DNA of 64,000 nt from Micromonospora inyonensis (GCF_900091415.1 NZ_FMHU01000002.1:1984001-2048000), one strand, 5' to 3'; shown: positions 10,811 to 20,367, counted from the first letter of the stretch. Program-made: numbers and translations. Notes: a model not told the origin generated them from the letters alone.

Positions 10811-12583
10811 CTACTGGTTACAGCGTGACGCGGTTTGGATGTGGGTGGTCCACGGAGTGGCGGTGGGGGTGAGCCGCAGCTCGGCCCCACCGGTGCCGCT
10901 CCGGTCGGTCAACAGGTCGACCTCGAGGTTCCGGGTCTTCCCGGGGCCTGCCTCGACGGGGGCGACGGCGACCTGGCGGCGGCGTTCGGTCCCGCTGCCC
11001 AGCGCCACCTCGACGCCGTCCAGCCGGGCCCGCAGCACCGCACCGCCCGCCGGGCTGAAGACGTAGACCAGGGTCCGGACGACGTACGGGTCGCCCGTCC
11101 GGCCGATCCCCAGCACCGAGGGCGTGAGCCCCGACCTCGGTGCCGAGGAGTGCAGCGACATCCTCAGCCGGAGTTCGCGGCGACCGTCCGGTCGGCACGT
11201 GCCGACCGTCAGCTCCGCGCCCGGTTTCAGGTAGTAGCCGAGCTTCGCGCCGCTGCCGTCGTTGAGGAACACGCCGACCGTCGGCTCCGTCTCCCGCTCC
11301 GGGAGCACCCCGGCCAGTCGGCTCTCGCCGAGAGTCCGCTGTTCCTCCGGGTGGGCACTCCAGAACAATATCCGGCTTTCATCAACAGATCGGTCGAATG
11401 CCGACAAAAGCTCCTTGGGTGGGACGGGCCTGGCGAGGAGCGTCTCGAACACCGTCGCCGCCGACCGGGCGAAGAACTCGTCCTGGCGGCGTAGGTCGAG
11501 TGTCAGGTAGCTCTCCGACAACAGCGAGCGGACGGCGTTTCCGCTGCTCAGGAGCCCGAAGCCGGGCACCTCGACCGGTCCGGTGACCGCCAGCAGGTAC
11601 GACAGCGCGACCGGGTCGGTGGCCAGTACGCCGTCGACGGTCTCGCCGGTGCGGCGGCGGTACATCTCGTGGTAGAGCGCAGCGGCGGTCGGGAAGTGCG
11701 GAGTCAGGTTCACGTCCGCCGGCCAGATGCCGGGCAGGTCGGTGTAGAGGCCGCGCATCTCGCGGCTGACCCCCGGCAGCGGGGGCAGGAAGTGGCCCAG
11801 CTGACCCGCGGTGCCCTGCCGGACGAGCCGGACCTTCCCCTGCTCGGCGCGGACGACCGCGTACGCGCCGAACATGCCGCCGGTGGCGCGCAGTTCGGCG
11901 AGGTTCTGGGAGACCAGCAGGTACTCCCGCCCGTCGGCGACGCCCAGTAACGGGGGCAGCAGCGCGGCCCCCCGACTCACCGCGCCGGTGAGCCCGGCCA
12001 GCCGGTCGACCTCACCGCGCAGTTCGACCACGGCCGCGCCGACCTGCCTGGTCAGGCCGCCGGTGGGCACCGCGCCCAGCCGGGTCTGGGTCTGCCGGAC
12101 GACCTCGTCGGCGGCAGCCAGCTCCCGCTCCGCCGCCCGCAGGCCATCCAGGTCGAGCCGGCCCTGCCGGGGCAGGAGCGTGTCGAGGTCGACGTCGAGC
12201 AGCCGGGGGAAGGCCCGCCGGGCCAGGTCGTCCACCGCGACCGCCACCTGCCGGACCGCGCTCAGGTCGTCACCGGCGACGGGCGCCCGCCGGCCGAGCG
12301 CCCAGCCGGGATCGGCGGTGGCCCGTCGGGCGGCGGCGGCCCGTTCCTGGAGGGCCGTCAGGGTGCCCCGGGCGCGGTCGACGTCCCCACCGGCGACCTG
12401 GGTGCTCAACTCGCGTGCCAACTCGGCGGCGCCGAGCAGGTGGTCCCGGGCCTGCCAGCCCCGAAAGGCGACCCATCCGACGGCGGCCAGCGTCAGCGAG
12501 AGGGCCAGCAATCCGGCCACCGCCGCCCGGCGCAGCCGCGACCGGGCGCGCCGCCGCCACCACGGCGTTTCGCGTGTGGTCAC
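10811..12583 (-). CDS. DUF4012-domain membrane-anchored protein
   Basis: A 590-residue protein with one N-terminal transmembrane helix (about residues 20-45) and a large extracytoplasmic part. After a helical region up to about residue 190 comes the DUF4012 domain (YLLVSQNLAELRATGGMFG, then VDGVLATDPVALSYLL). This arrangement is typical of DUF4012 proteins in actinobacterial exopolysaccharide clusters. The domain resembles LytR-CpsA-Psr-associated proteins in context, but its activity is not established. Translation starts at GTG 12583 after a G-rich stretch. It lies between a glycosyltransferase and an LPXTG protein on the same strand, which supports a role in assembly or attachment of the surface polymer. 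Confidence 0.85.
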   Translation of the reverse strand: MTTRETPWWRRRARSRLRRAAVAGLLALSLTLAAVGWVAFRGWQARDHLLGAAELARELSTQVAGGDVDRARGTLTALQERAAAARRATADPGWALGRRAPVAGDDLSAVRQVAVAVDDLARRAFPRLLDVDLDTLLPRQGRLDLDGLRAAERELAAADEVVRQTQTRLGAVPTGGLTRQVGAAVVELRGEVDRLAGLTGAVSRGAALLPPLLGVADGREYLLVSQNLAELRATGGMFGAYAVVRAEQGKVRLVRQGTAGQLGHFLPPLPGVSREMRGLYTDLPGIWPADVNLTPHFPTAAALYHEMYRRRTGETVDGVLATDPVALSYLLAVTGPVEVPGFGLLSSGNAVRSLLSESYLTLDLRRQDEFFARSAATVFETLLARPVPPKELLSAFDRSVDESRILFWSAHPEEQRTLGESRLAGVLPERETEPTVGVFLNDGSGAKLGYYLKPGAELTVGTCRPDGRRELRLRMSLHSSAPRSGLTPSVLGIGRTGDPYVVRTLVYVFSPAGGAVLRARLDGVEVALGSGTERRRQVAVAPVEAGPGKTRNLEVDLLTDRSGTGGAELRLTPTATPWTTHIQTASRCNQ

Positions 12584-12706
12584 TCGACCCCCAGGGAGAG
12601 AACGGGCGAAAAGGGCTTCCTTGTCAGCTTTCTACCCTGTTTATGCGTCCTGCGCCTGTTGTTGCGGCCAATTGCCGTCCGGGAGTTTGGTGAGACGGGT
12701 TCGGAG

Positions 12707-13918
12707 TCAGTGCCGCCGTGCCCGGCCGGCGGCGACGTCGTAGAGCAGCTGTTCGATCCGGTCCACACCAGCCCGTAGCGACATGTGCCGCTGGTACGCC
12801 TCCCGGCCCCGCTGCCCCATCCCGGTGCGCGCCTCGACGCCGATGGCGGCGGCCAGCCAGAACCGGTCCGCCAGCGCCGTCGGGTCCTCCGGCGGGCAGG
12901 ACAGTCCCGCCCGGGCCCGCTCCACCATCGTCGCCGTGTCGCCGGCCGCGGCGGCGATGACCGGCACGGCGCAGGAGAACGCGGCGGGCAGCGTCGCGGG
13001 CACCACACCGCGCAGTTCGGGCAGGTCCCGCAGCGCCACCAGCTGGTAGTCGGCGGCGGCGTAGAGGTCGGCCATCGTCACGGTTGACGCCCCGTCGACG
13101 AAGCGGACGTTCCGCACGCCCCAGTCGGCCACCAGCCCCCGGATGCGCGGCTCGTCCGCGCCGGAGCCGACGAGGACCAGGTCCATCCGGTCCGGCACCG
13201 CGGCGGCCGCCCGGACGGCGGTCTCCAGCCGTTGCCGTTCGCCGATGGCGTCCGCGTGCATCACCACGCAACGCCCGGTGCCGCCGACCAGGCGGCGGGC
13301 GGCGGGACTCGGCCGCACCGGCCGGAAGATCCGCTCGTCGGCCCAGGGCAGCACCAGCCGCATACGGGCCGGATCGGCACCGGCGACGGCCACGATGTCC
13401 CGCATGGACGGGGCGCTCACCGCGACCGCGTCGGCACCGCGCAGGAGCCGGCGCAGGACAGCGGCGGTTCCCTCGCCGCCCGGTTCGCCGGGCAGTTCCC
13501 CGCGCGGCCGGACGTCTTGCACGTGCAGCAGTACCGGCACGCCGGGCAACGCCCGCCGCAGGGCCGCGGCGGCGAGCGTCACCGCCGGCTGTTGGCAGAC
13601 GTGCAGGACGTCGATCCCGGCCAGGAACCGGCGTCCGGCCACCGCCGCGGCGGTGGCGAAGGTGAGCTGGCCGGCCAGCCGGGCCCGGGGCGAGGTGTCC
13701 GGGGCGTACCGGGGCACCCGCCGCACGGTCAGCCGCTCGCTGTGGGTCTCGTACCACCAGCGCTGCCGCCACCCAGCGTGGACCCGGCCGCCCGGATGGT
13801 GCGGGAAACCCGTCAGCACCCGCACCTCGTGCCCCCGGGCGGCCAACTCCTCGGCCAGGGTGCCGGGCAGTAACGCCGGCTCGGGCGGGAAGTGGTACGT
13901 CAGGAGGCCGATCCGCAC
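12707..13918 (-). CDS. Family 4-type glycosyltransferase
   Basis: A 403-residue glycosyltransferase of the GT-B fold, WbuB-like. The N-terminal domain begins with RIGLLTYHFPPEP and contains ELAARGHEVRVLTGFPHHPGG. The C-terminal domain has the nucleotide-sugar site region LVLVGSGADEPRIRG and the ADLYAAADYQLVALRD segment, where family members usually show an E-x7-E motif. GTG 13918 is chosen because GGAGGT lies six bases upstream. It would add a sugar to a lipid-linked polysaccharide precursor on the cytoplasmic side of the membrane. The DUF4012 and LPXTG genes follow on the same strand. Donor and acceptor are unknown. Confidence 0.85.
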   Translation of the reverse strand: MRIGLLTYHFPPEPALLPGTLAEELAARGHEVRVLTGFPHHPGGRVHAGWRQRWWYETHSERLTVRRVPRYAPDTSPRARLAGQLTFATAAAVAGRRFLAGIDVLHVCQQPAVTLAAAALRRALPGVPVLLHVQDVRPRGELPGEPGGEGTAAVLRRLLRGADAVAVSAPSMRDIVAVAGADPARMRLVLPWADERIFRPVRPSPAARRLVGGTGRCVVMHADAIGERQRLETAVRAAAAVPDRMDLVLVGSGADEPRIRGLVADWGVRNVRFVDGASTVTMADLYAAADYQLVALRDLPELRGVVPATLPAAFSCAVPVIAAAAGDTATMVERARAGLSCPPEDPTALADRFWLAAAIGVEARTGMGQRGREAYQRHMSLRAGVDRIEQLLYDVAAGRARRH

Positions 13919-14062
13919 CGGAGCACCTCCGCCCGGCCCGTCGGCGCGGCACCCGGGCACGCCGGGCGGCGTACCGCATACGATGCCGTCATCCCCTCAC
14001 CCGACCGCCGGCCGCCGCCTGGCGCGGCCGGCTCCAGGACGTGCCCTACACGAGGGGTTCCC

Positions 14063-14614
14063 ATGACCGAACAGGTGCTGTTCGTCTGCCATGCCAACCT
14101 GTGCCGGTCGCCGATGGCCGAGTACATCGCCCGGCGGGCGTTGGAGCGGTGGCCGGTGGCGGTGACCAGCGCCGGCACCAACGCCGTCGAGGGCCGGCCG
14201 ATCCACCCGTACGCGGCGGTCATCACCGCCGCCCGGGGGATCGACGCGAGCGGGTTCCGTAGCCGACCGTTGCGGACCGACCATCTCACCGAGGCCGCGC
14301 TGGTGCTGACCGCCACCCGGCGGCAACGCGCGGTCTGCGTCGGACTCGCTCCGGCGGCGGTGCACCGGACGTTCACGCTGCGGCAGTTCGCCCGGCTCGC
14401 CGCGGCGGCCGACCCACCGCGGCGAGCAGCGGGCCGGCCGGTGCGGGCGGCGGTGGAGGCGGCCGTCCGGGCGCGGAGCCGGCTGCAACCGGTGCCGGAC
14501 ACCGACGACCTGGTGGACCCGATCGGCGGTACCGCAGCCGACTTCCAGCGGTGCGCCGAGGAGATCGAGCGGGCGATCGCGCCGATCGGCGTACTCATCG
14601 CGGCAGCCGGGTGA
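14063..14614 (+). CDS. Low-molecular-weight protein tyrosine phosphatase
   Basis: A 183-residue phosphatase. The P-loop FVCHANLCRSPMAE holds the catalytic Cys and Arg (CX5R) at about residue 9. The second residue of the loop is His where Gly is usual. The general-acid Asp is expected in DLVDPIGG near the C-terminus. In polysaccharide loci such enzymes dephosphorylate the BY-kinase and thereby set polymer length and export. Here the kinase gene lies tail-to-tail with it and the two reading frames overlap by 20 bp. The ATG at 14063 fits the start of similarity. Confidence 0.88.
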   Translation: MTEQVLFVCHANLCRSPMAEYIARRALERWPVAVTSAGTNAVEGRPIHPYAAVITAARGIDASGFRSRPLRTDHLTEAALVLTATRRQRAVCVGLAPAAVHRTFTLRQFARLAAAADPPRRAAGRPVRAAVEAAVRARSRLQPVPDTDDLVDPIGGTAADFQRCAEEIERAIAPIGVLIAAAG

Positions 14615-16043
14615 GTTCCTGCGCGGCCTGGCCGGCGCCGGACCGGTTGCCCGCACCGTGCCTGGCGGTGGCCCGGTCGGTCGGCACGTTCCGGCGGTCC
14701 GCGGCCACCCGGTACGCCTCGTACTGGTACGCGTCGGCCTTGGCCACGCGGGCCATGTTGAGCACACAGCCGAGCGTGCGCACCGAGACCGAGTGCAGCG
14801 CCTTGGCCGCCCGCGCCACCTGGTTACGGGACGTACGGCCCTGCTGGCTGACCATCAGCGCCCCGTCGGCCTGCACGGCCACCACGACTCCGTCGGTCAC
14901 CGCGAGCAGCGGCGCGGTGTCGATGATGACGATGTCCGCCGACTCGCGCAGCGCCAGCAGCAGATCGGCCATCGCCTTGGAGCCGAGCAGTTCGCTGGGG
15001 TTCGGCGGGTTCGAGCCACTGGGCAGCACCAGCAGCGAGCGGTCCCCCCACCGCTGCACCACGTCGCCGACCTCGACGTCGCCGAGCAGCACGTCGGTCA
15101 GGCCGACACCCCGCTCCAGGCCCAGGTAGTCGGCCACCCGGGGGCGGCGCAGGTCGGCGTCCACGAGCAGCACCCGCCACCCTGCCTCGGCCAGCGTGAT
15201 GGCCAGGTTGCAGGAGAGCGTGGTCTTGCCCTCTCCCTGCAACGCGCTGGTGACGGCGATGATCCGGGCCGGTTCGTGTACGTCGACGAAGCGCAGGTTG
15301 GTACGGAGCTTACGGACCGCCTCGGCGCGCGCCGAGGTCGCCGCGTCGCCGACGACCAGTGGCTCGGTCCGGGCATCCGGATCGAAGGGGATCTCGCCGA
15401 GCAGTGGGCTGCCGGTGGCGCGCTGGAGGGTGTCCCCGTCGCGCAGCCGCGTGTCGACCAGGCCCCGCAGCACTGCCAACCCGATTCCGGCGAGCAGTCC
15501 GAGCAGCCCGCCGAGCAGCAGGTTGCGGTCCATGCGCGGGGAGACGGGCTCGGTGCCGACGCCGGGACCGCTGACCACCTCCATCTTGACCGAGGAGCGC
15601 CCCTCCGGCGGGGTCTCGACCGTCCTCACCAGGTCGGCGAACTTCACCGACACCGCCTCGGCGAGCCGCAGCGCCCGGGTCCGGTCGGTGTCGGTGACGG
15701 TCGCCTCGATCAACACCGTGCCGTTCTGGAGAGAGGCGTCCAGCCGGTTCTGCACCCCGTCGGGGGTCAGCCCCAGGGCGGAGTCGGCGGCGACGGTACG
15801 CGCCAGCCGGTCGCTGCGCAGCAGGTCGGCGTAGGACTTCACGCGCTGCTGGAGCCAGAGACTGCCCTGGTAGGCGTCGGTGACGCCCTGGGTCGGCGTG
15901 GTGACGAAGAAGGTCACCGACGCCACGTAACGCGGCTCGGCCCGGACGGTGAGCCACCCGGCCGCGCCGAGGGCGACCAGGACCGTGACCAGCACGATCC
16001 ACCACTGACGGCGGACGAGCTGGAGGTAGGTACGGAGGTCCAT
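14595..16043 (-). CDS. Wzz/BY-kinase fusion (chain-length regulator and tyrosine autokinase)
   Basis: A 482-residue protein joining a Wzz-type co-polymerase domain to a BY-kinase. Two transmembrane helices bracket the extracytoplasmic part: WWIVLVTVLVALGAAGWL near the N-terminus and LLLGGLLGLLAGIGLAVL at about residue 195. The cytoplasmic kinase has Walker A QGEGKTTLS, Walker A' VLLVDADLRRP and Walker B VIIDTAP. A few C-terminal tyrosines (YQYEAY) are likely autophosphorylation sites. ATG 16043 is chosen because the domain starts there (MDLRTYLQLVRRQWW). It controls polymerisation of the surface polysaccharide together with the adjacent phosphatase. Its promoter region is shared with the divergent dehydratase gene. 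Confidence 0.9.
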   Translation of the reverse strand: MDLRTYLQLVRRQWWIVLVTVLVALGAAGWLTVRAEPRYVASVTFFVTTPTQGVTDAYQGSLWLQQRVKSYADLLRSDRLARTVAADSALGLTPDGVQNRLDASLQNGTVLIEATVTDTDRTRALRLAEAVSVKFADLVRTVETPPEGRSSVKMEVVSGPGVGTEPVSPRMDRNLLLGGLLGLLAGIGLAVLRGLVDTRLRDGDTLQRATGSPLLGEIPFDPDARTEPLVVGDAATSARAEAVRKLRTNLRFVDVHEPARIIAVTSALQGEGKTTLSCNLAITLAEAGWRVLLVDADLRRPRVADYLGLERGVGLTDVLLGDVEVGDVVQRWGDRSLLVLPSGSNPPNPSELLGSKAMADLLLALRESADIVIIDTAPLLAVTDGVVVAVQADGALMVSQQGRTSRNQVARAAKALHSVSVRTLGCVLNMARVAKADAYQYEAYRVAADRRNVPTDRATARHGAGNRSGAGQAAQELTRLPR

Positions 16044-16244
16044 CAGGCGCGCCCCCGCTGCCCGACCAGCACATGGATGAACTGCACGAAAAGCCCCCAA
16101 ACTGGATATAAGCCGTGACAGGATGAAGACCGCTCACCGGCCGTAGGAGTCATCTCGCCGAATGTAGTTGATGAATCGCCGCAATAAGTCGTATTCCCCT
16201 CAATGGGGCACTGACCACTACTCACCGATCTTTGAGGGCATAAG

Positions 16245-18101
16245 ATGGACCATGCTTCTCCCGCTGGACCGGAACGTCCCGTGCCGCACCGGGACTGGGT
16301 GACCCGACGCACCGCGACCCTCGCCCTGATCACGTTCGACGTCCTGGCGTGGGTGGCCGGCTTCATGGCCGCCGCGTGGACCCGGTTCGAGTTCGACCTC
16401 ACCGCCCCGTACACCGGTCTGGTGCTGGCCAGCGCGCTGGTCTGCGCCGTGGTCCACACCGGGATCAGTCAGCTCTGGCTCACCGTCGGCGGGCGGCACC
16501 CGGTCGGCAGCGCCGACGAGGCGCGCTGCCTGGCGGCGACGGTCACCCTGGCCACCGCCGCGATGCTGGCCTGCCTGCTGCCGATGGCGGTCCGTCCCGT
16601 ACCGGCGACCACCCCGTTGCTCGGCGGCGCGGTCGCCCTGCTGCTCATGGTCGCGGCCCGGGCCGGCTACCGGCACCACCGCGACCGCCGCGACCGCCCG
16701 GTCCGGTCGGCCAGCCGGACCCTCGTCTACGGCGTCGACGCGGCGAGCGAACGACTGGTACGCGCCCTGCTCAGCGACCCACGCAGCCGGTACCTGCCGG
16801 TCGGCCTGCTCGACGACGACCCCGACCGCCGGCCGTTGCGCCTGCACGGTCTCCGGGTGCTCGGCGGTCGGGCCGACATCCAACAGGTCATCCGCCGCAC
16901 CCGTGCCACCACCGTGATCTTCTCGATGGCCGGCACCGACGCCGACCTGCTGCGGGACGTGCGCGGCCGGACGCTGGAGACCGGGGCCGCGTTCAAGGTG
17001 CTGCCCCCGGTCCGCGAACTGCTGGAACGGCCGGTGGCGGTCACCGACGTCCGGGACCTGCAACTGACCGACCTGCTCGGCCGGGCACACCGGGCCGCGG
17101 AACTGACCGTCGAGGCCAGCGGGCTCGCCGGACGGCGGGTGCTGGTGACCGGGGCCGGCGGCTCGATCGGCTCCGAACTCTGCCGGCAGATCGCCCGCTA
17201 CGAGCCGGGTGAGCTGATGATGCTCGACCGGGACGAGTCCGCGCTGCACGCGCTCCAGATGTCCCTGCACGGGCGGGCCCTGCTGGACGGGCCGGAGCTG
17301 ATCCTGGCCGACATCCGCGACGCCGAGGGCATCGCCCGGATCATGGCCGACCGCCGGCCGGACGTGGTGTTCCACGCCGCCGCCCTGAAACACCTGACCC
17401 TGCTGCAACGGCACCCCGGCGAGGCGGTCAAGACCAACGTCCTCGGCACCCTGAACGTGCTGGAGGCGTGCCGGGACGTGGCGCGGTTCGTCAACATCTC
17501 CACCGACAAGGCGGCCCGCCCGGTCAGCGTGCTCGGCTACTCCAAGCGGGTGACCGAACGGCTCACCGCACACCACGCCCAACAGCTGGGGGCCGCGTTC
17601 CTGAGCGTCCGATTCGGCAACGTGCTCAGCAGCCGGGGCTCCGTGCTCAACGCCTTCCGGGCCCAGATCGAGGCGGGCCGGCCGATCACCGTGACCCACC
17701 CGGACGTGACCCGGTACTTCATGACCGTGCAGGAGGCGGTGCACCTGGTCCTGCAGGCCGCGAGCATCGGCGGGGGCGGCGAGGCGCTCGTGCTGGACAT
17801 GGGGGAACCGGTCCGGATCGCCGACGTGGCGCGCCGGCTCGCCGCCGAGGCCCCGCACCCGACCGAGATCGTCTTCACCGGGCTGCGGCCCGGCGAGAAG
17901 TTGCACGAGGACCTCTTCGGCCCCGGGGAGGCCGACAGCCGTCCGCTGCACCCGCTCGTCTCGCACGTACCGGTGCCGGCGCTGGCCCCGGAGGAGCTGC
18001 ACGCCCTCGACCCGTACGCGGATCCGGAGGAACTGGTGAAGCGCCTCGACGCGCTCTGCGCCCGGACCGGTACGGACGCGGCGCTCCCGCTGCGCGGGTG
18101 A
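16245..18101 (+). CDS. Membrane-bound nucleotide-sugar dehydratase/epimerase (FlaA1/CapD type)
   Basis: A 618-residue enzyme. The N-terminus has about four transmembrane helices (residues 20-150), then a Rossmann-like CoA-binding domain (LVYGVDAASERLVRALL). The C-terminal half is an extended short-chain dehydrogenase with the NAD site VTGAGGSIGSELC at about residue 300. The catalytic region NISTDKAARPVSVLGYSKR has the Lys/Tyr arrangement of UDP-GlcNAc 4,6-dehydratases. Such enzymes open the route to bacillosamine- or fucosamine-type sugars for surface polymers. The 200-bp region upstream is relatively AT-rich and shared with the divergent BY-kinase gene, so the two are probably co-regulated. 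The exact sugar product is not determined. Confidence 0.88.
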   Translation: MDHASPAGPERPVPHRDWVTRRTATLALITFDVLAWVAGFMAAAWTRFEFDLTAPYTGLVLASALVCAVVHTGISQLWLTVGGRHPVGSADEARCLAATVTLATAAMLACLLPMAVRPVPATTPLLGGAVALLLMVAARAGYRHHRDRRDRPVRSASRTLVYGVDAASERLVRALLSDPRSRYLPVGLLDDDPDRRPLRLHGLRVLGGRADIQQVIRRTRATTVIFSMAGTDADLLRDVRGRTLETGAAFKVLPPVRELLERPVAVTDVRDLQLTDLLGRAHRAAELTVEASGLAGRRVLVTGAGGSIGSELCRQIARYEPGELMMLDRDESALHALQMSLHGRALLDGPELILADIRDAEGIARIMADRRPDVVFHAAALKHLTLLQRHPGEAVKTNVLGTLNVLEACRDVARFVNISTDKAARPVSVLGYSKRVTERLTAHHAQQLGAAFLSVRFGNVLSSRGSVLNAFRAQIEAGRPITVTHPDVTRYFMTVQEAVHLVLQAASIGGGGEALVLDMGEPVRIADVARRLAAEAPHPTEIVFTGLRPGEKLHEDLFGPGEADSRPLHPLVSHVPVPALAPEELHALDPYADPEELVKRLDALCARTGTDAALPLRG

Positions 18102-18132
18102 GTCGGCCTCCCGGGGTCGGCACCTCCGTGTC

Positions 18133-18173
18133 CCGGGCCGGGTGAGCTTCCGGGCGCTGCCCACCCGGCCCGG
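18133..18173 (+). terminator. Hairpin after the dehydratase gene
   Basis: A 12-bp inverted repeat (CCGGGCCGGGTG and its complement) with a 17-base loop lies 31 bp after the dehydratase stop and before nhaA. No T-tract is present. Confidence 0.55.
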
Positions 18174-18299
18174 TGAGCAGCGTCCCAGCGCCAGCGCTCG
18201 CCGGTTCCGGCCCTGGTCGGTAAAGTCGGAGCCGGTGTGCCGGGAAGTCTGGTCGGCGATGGGCCCTGCCGACCCCAGACCCCGAGACGAGTCACGCCG

Positions 18300-19622
18300 A
18301 TGAGCCACCGCAACCCCCCACGCCCGGACGACGAGCGCCGCCTCTTCACCCGTAGTTCCTCCTGGCCGGAGGCCCGGTTCCTCGGTGACGTCCTGCGCAC
18401 CGAGACGGTCGGTGGCGGGCTGCTGCTGCTCGGTGCGGTGCTCGCCCTCATCTGGGCGAACTCCCCCTGGTCGGACGCCTACACCTCGCTCGGCGCATGG
18501 GTGCCCTGGTCCGGCGGGAAGGCGCTGCACCTCGACCTGAGCCTGGCCACCTGGGCGGCCGACGGCCTGCTGGCCGTCTTCTTCTTCGTGGTCGGCCTGG
18601 AACTCAAGCGGGAGTTCGTCGCCGGTGAGCTGCGCGACCCCCGGCGGGCCGCGCTGCCGGTGGTGGCCGCCATGGGCGGCATGCTGGTGCCGGCGCTGTT
18701 CTACGTCGGGGTCATGCTGGTCACCGGCACCGACGGGCTACGCGGCTGGGCCATCCCGGTGGCCACCGACATCGCCTTCGCCCTGGCCGTCCTGGCGGTC
18801 ATCGGCTCCCACCTGCCGCAGGGGCTGCGGGCGTTCCTCCTGACCCTGGCCGTGGTCGACGACCTCCTCGCGATCATCATCATCGCGATCTTCTACACCT
18901 CCGGCTTCAGCCCTCTGCCGCTGCTCGCGGCGCTGCTGCCGATCGCCGCCTTCGCCCTGCTGGTCCAGCGACGCAGAACCTGGTGGTGGGCGCTGATCCC
19001 GCTCGCGGTGACCACCTGGGCGCTGGTGCACGCCTCCGGGGTGCACGCCACGATCGCCGGGGTGCTGCTCGGCTTCACCGTCCCGGTGCTCGGCGGAGGC
19101 ACCGGCCCCGGCCTGGCCGAGCACCTGGAACACCGGTGGCGGCCGGTGTCGGCCGGCTTCGCGGTGCCGGTGTTCGCGTTCTTCGCCGCCGGGGTCTCGT
19201 TACGCGGCACCGACCTGGGTGGCCTTCTCACCGACCCGATCGTGCTCGGCATCGTGGTCGGGCTGGTGTTCGGCAAGGCGATCGGGGTGTTCGGCTCGAC
19301 CTGGCTGGTCGCCCGGTTCACCCGCGCCGAACTGGACCGCGAGCTGAGCTGGTCCGACCTGCTCGGCGTCGCGTGCCTGGCCGGGATCGGCTTCACCGTG
19401 TCGCTGCTCATCGGCGAGCTGGCCTTCGGCGCGGGCACCGACGCCGAGGACAAGGTCAAGACCGGGGTGCTGGCCGGCTCCCTGGTCGCCGCCGTGGTCG
19501 CCTCGGTCCTGCTGATCCGCCGCAACAAGGTCCACCGGCGCATCGACGAGCGGGACCGGCGCGACGCCGACCGCGACGGCGTCCCGGACGTCTACCAGCA
19601 GCGGCCGGCCTCCTCGAACTGA
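18300..19622 (+). CDS. nhaA: Na+/H+ antiporter NhaA
   Basis: A 440-residue member of the NhaA family, an inner-membrane antiporter exporting Na+ in exchange for protons. About eleven hydrophobic segments are visible. Key features are [15 protein letters not shown], the [10 protein letters not shown] segment with the functional Asp, and [11 protein letters not shown] with the paired Asp residues of the ion site. The C-terminal tail is hydrophilic and ends with an acidic Asp-rich run ([11 protein letters not shown]) resembling a thrombospondin-type-3 or dockerin calcium loop, which is not a normal NhaA feature. ATG 18300 fits the start of similarity; no strong ribosome-binding site is visible. 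Confidence 0.92.
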   Translation: MSHRNPPRPDDERRLFTRSSSWPEARFLGDVLRTETVGGGLLLLGAVLALIWANSPWSDAYTSLGAWVPWSGGKALHLDLSLATWAADGLLAVFFFVVGLELKREFVAGELRDPRRAALPVVAAMGGMLVPALFYVGVMLVTGTDGLRGWAIPVATDIAFALAVLAVIGSHLPQGLRAFLLTLAVVDDLLAIIIIAIFYTSGFSPLPLLAALLPIAAFALLVQRRRTWWWALIPLAVTTWALVHASGVHATIAGVLLGFTVPVLGGGTGPGLAEHLEHRWRPVSAGFAVPVFAFFAAGVSLRGTDLGGLLTDPIVLGIVVGLVFGKAIGVFGSTWLVARFTRAELDRELSWSDLLGVACLAGIGFTVSLLIGELAFGAGTDAEDKVKTGVLAGSLVAAVVASVLLIRRNKVHRRIDERDRRDADRDGVPDVYQQRPASSN

Positions 19623-19668
19623 CCGGCCGTCGTCGGCGTCCGCGCCGGCTCGTGGGGGCCCGGCCCCG

Positions 19669-19956
19669 TCAGCACCGGTGGGCCGGGGTCGGGGCACGCC
19701 GGTCCTCCGGTGCCCCGCCGACGGTCGGCTCGGCGGCGGCCAGGGCGGCCCAGAGCAGGTGGCGCAGCGCCACGATCGCCGCCACCGCGGCGAGGGCGCC
19801 CCACCCTTGTGCCCCGCCCAGCCGCAGCAGCCCGGCAGCGGTCAACAGGTCCAGCAGGATCCGCAGGGCGGCACGCCACGATCCGGACGTCAGCAGCACC
19901 ACCACGGCACAGACCGACGCAGCCGCGCCGAGCGCGGTGACCGCGACGCGGATCAC
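19669..19956 (-). CDS. Small membrane protein downstream of DUF1622
   Basis: A 95-residue protein starting at GTG 19956, whose first bases overlap the stop of the DUF1622 gene (GTGA), so the two are translationally coupled. It has about three hydrophobic segments (VAVTALGAAASVCAVVVLL, AALRILLDLLTAAGLLRL, AALAAVAAIVALRHLLWAAL) and a short polar tail. No family is recognised. A GC-rich 8-bp inverted repeat (about 19659-19687) over its stop codon may terminate this gene and the convergent nhaA. Confidence 0.65.
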   Translation of the reverse strand: MIRVAVTALGAAASVCAVVVLLTSGSWRAALRILLDLLTAAGLLRLGGAQGWGALAAVAAIVALRHLLWAALAAAEPTVGGAPEDRRAPTPAHRC

Positions 19957-20318
19957 CGGTCGATCCGGCCGGCGGCGCCGACCTGCTGCTGTTCCTGGGC
20001 GATCTCCCGCCGCAGGAAGTAGTTCAGCGCGGTCCGGATGGCGGCGATCGCGGCGAGCTGACCGATCTGGGGGAACGTCGGGGAGACCGCCGTACGCAGG
20101 ATGTCGGCCGCGAGCTGGAACTCCAGTCCCAGGGTGAGGAAACGCCCCAGGGAGAGCCGGATCGGCGTGAACACGGCGGCGCTGCGGTGCCGCAGCCCCT
20201 CCACCAGGAACCGCGCCGCCGCCCAGCACGCGCCGACGAAGATCACGACCGCTCCGGCGACCTCCACCAGGGCGACCAGGACTTGGTCACCCAGGCGCAG
20301 GATCTCCTCCGGGCTCAC
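19953..20318 (-). CDS. DUF1622 family membrane protein
   Basis: A 121-residue protein matching the DUF1622 family. It has an N-terminal membrane helix (VEVAGAVVIFVGACWAAARFL) and a conserved central segment (IRLSLGRFLTLGLEFQLAADILRTAVSP). It then has a second hydrophobic region with IAAIRTALNYFLRREI. The function is unknown; members are small integral membrane proteins. The start is GTG 20318. It sits 49 bp after the sigma-factor gene and is coupled to the next small membrane protein gene, suggesting one operon. The first 48 bp of this gene and its leader recur as a second copy near 23.6 kb. Confidence 0.8.
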   Translation of the reverse strand: MSPEEILRLGDQVLVALVEVAGAVVIFVGACWAAARFLVEGLRHRSAAVFTPIRLSLGRFLTLGLEFQLAADILRTAVSPTFPQIGQLAAIAAIRTALNYFLRREIAQEQQQVGAAGRIDR

Positions 20319-20354
20319 CGGCCACCGTTACCCGCCGCCGGCCCCGGTAGTCGC
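20271..20354. repeat. 84-bp duplicated segment, copy 1 (5' end of the DUF1622 gene)
   Basis: This stretch covers the first 16 codons of the DUF1622 gene plus 36 bp of leader. It is repeated with one mismatch and in the same orientation at 23567-23650. The two copies bracket the sigma factor, GAF-ANTAR, LapA-like and DUF5994 genes. Confidence 0.9.
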
Positions 20355-20367
20355 GCCAGACCAGCGG

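Noticed and set aside
16218..18530. 770-residue minus-strand frame
   Set aside because: Antisense to the nucleotide-sugar dehydratase, with low-complexity composition.
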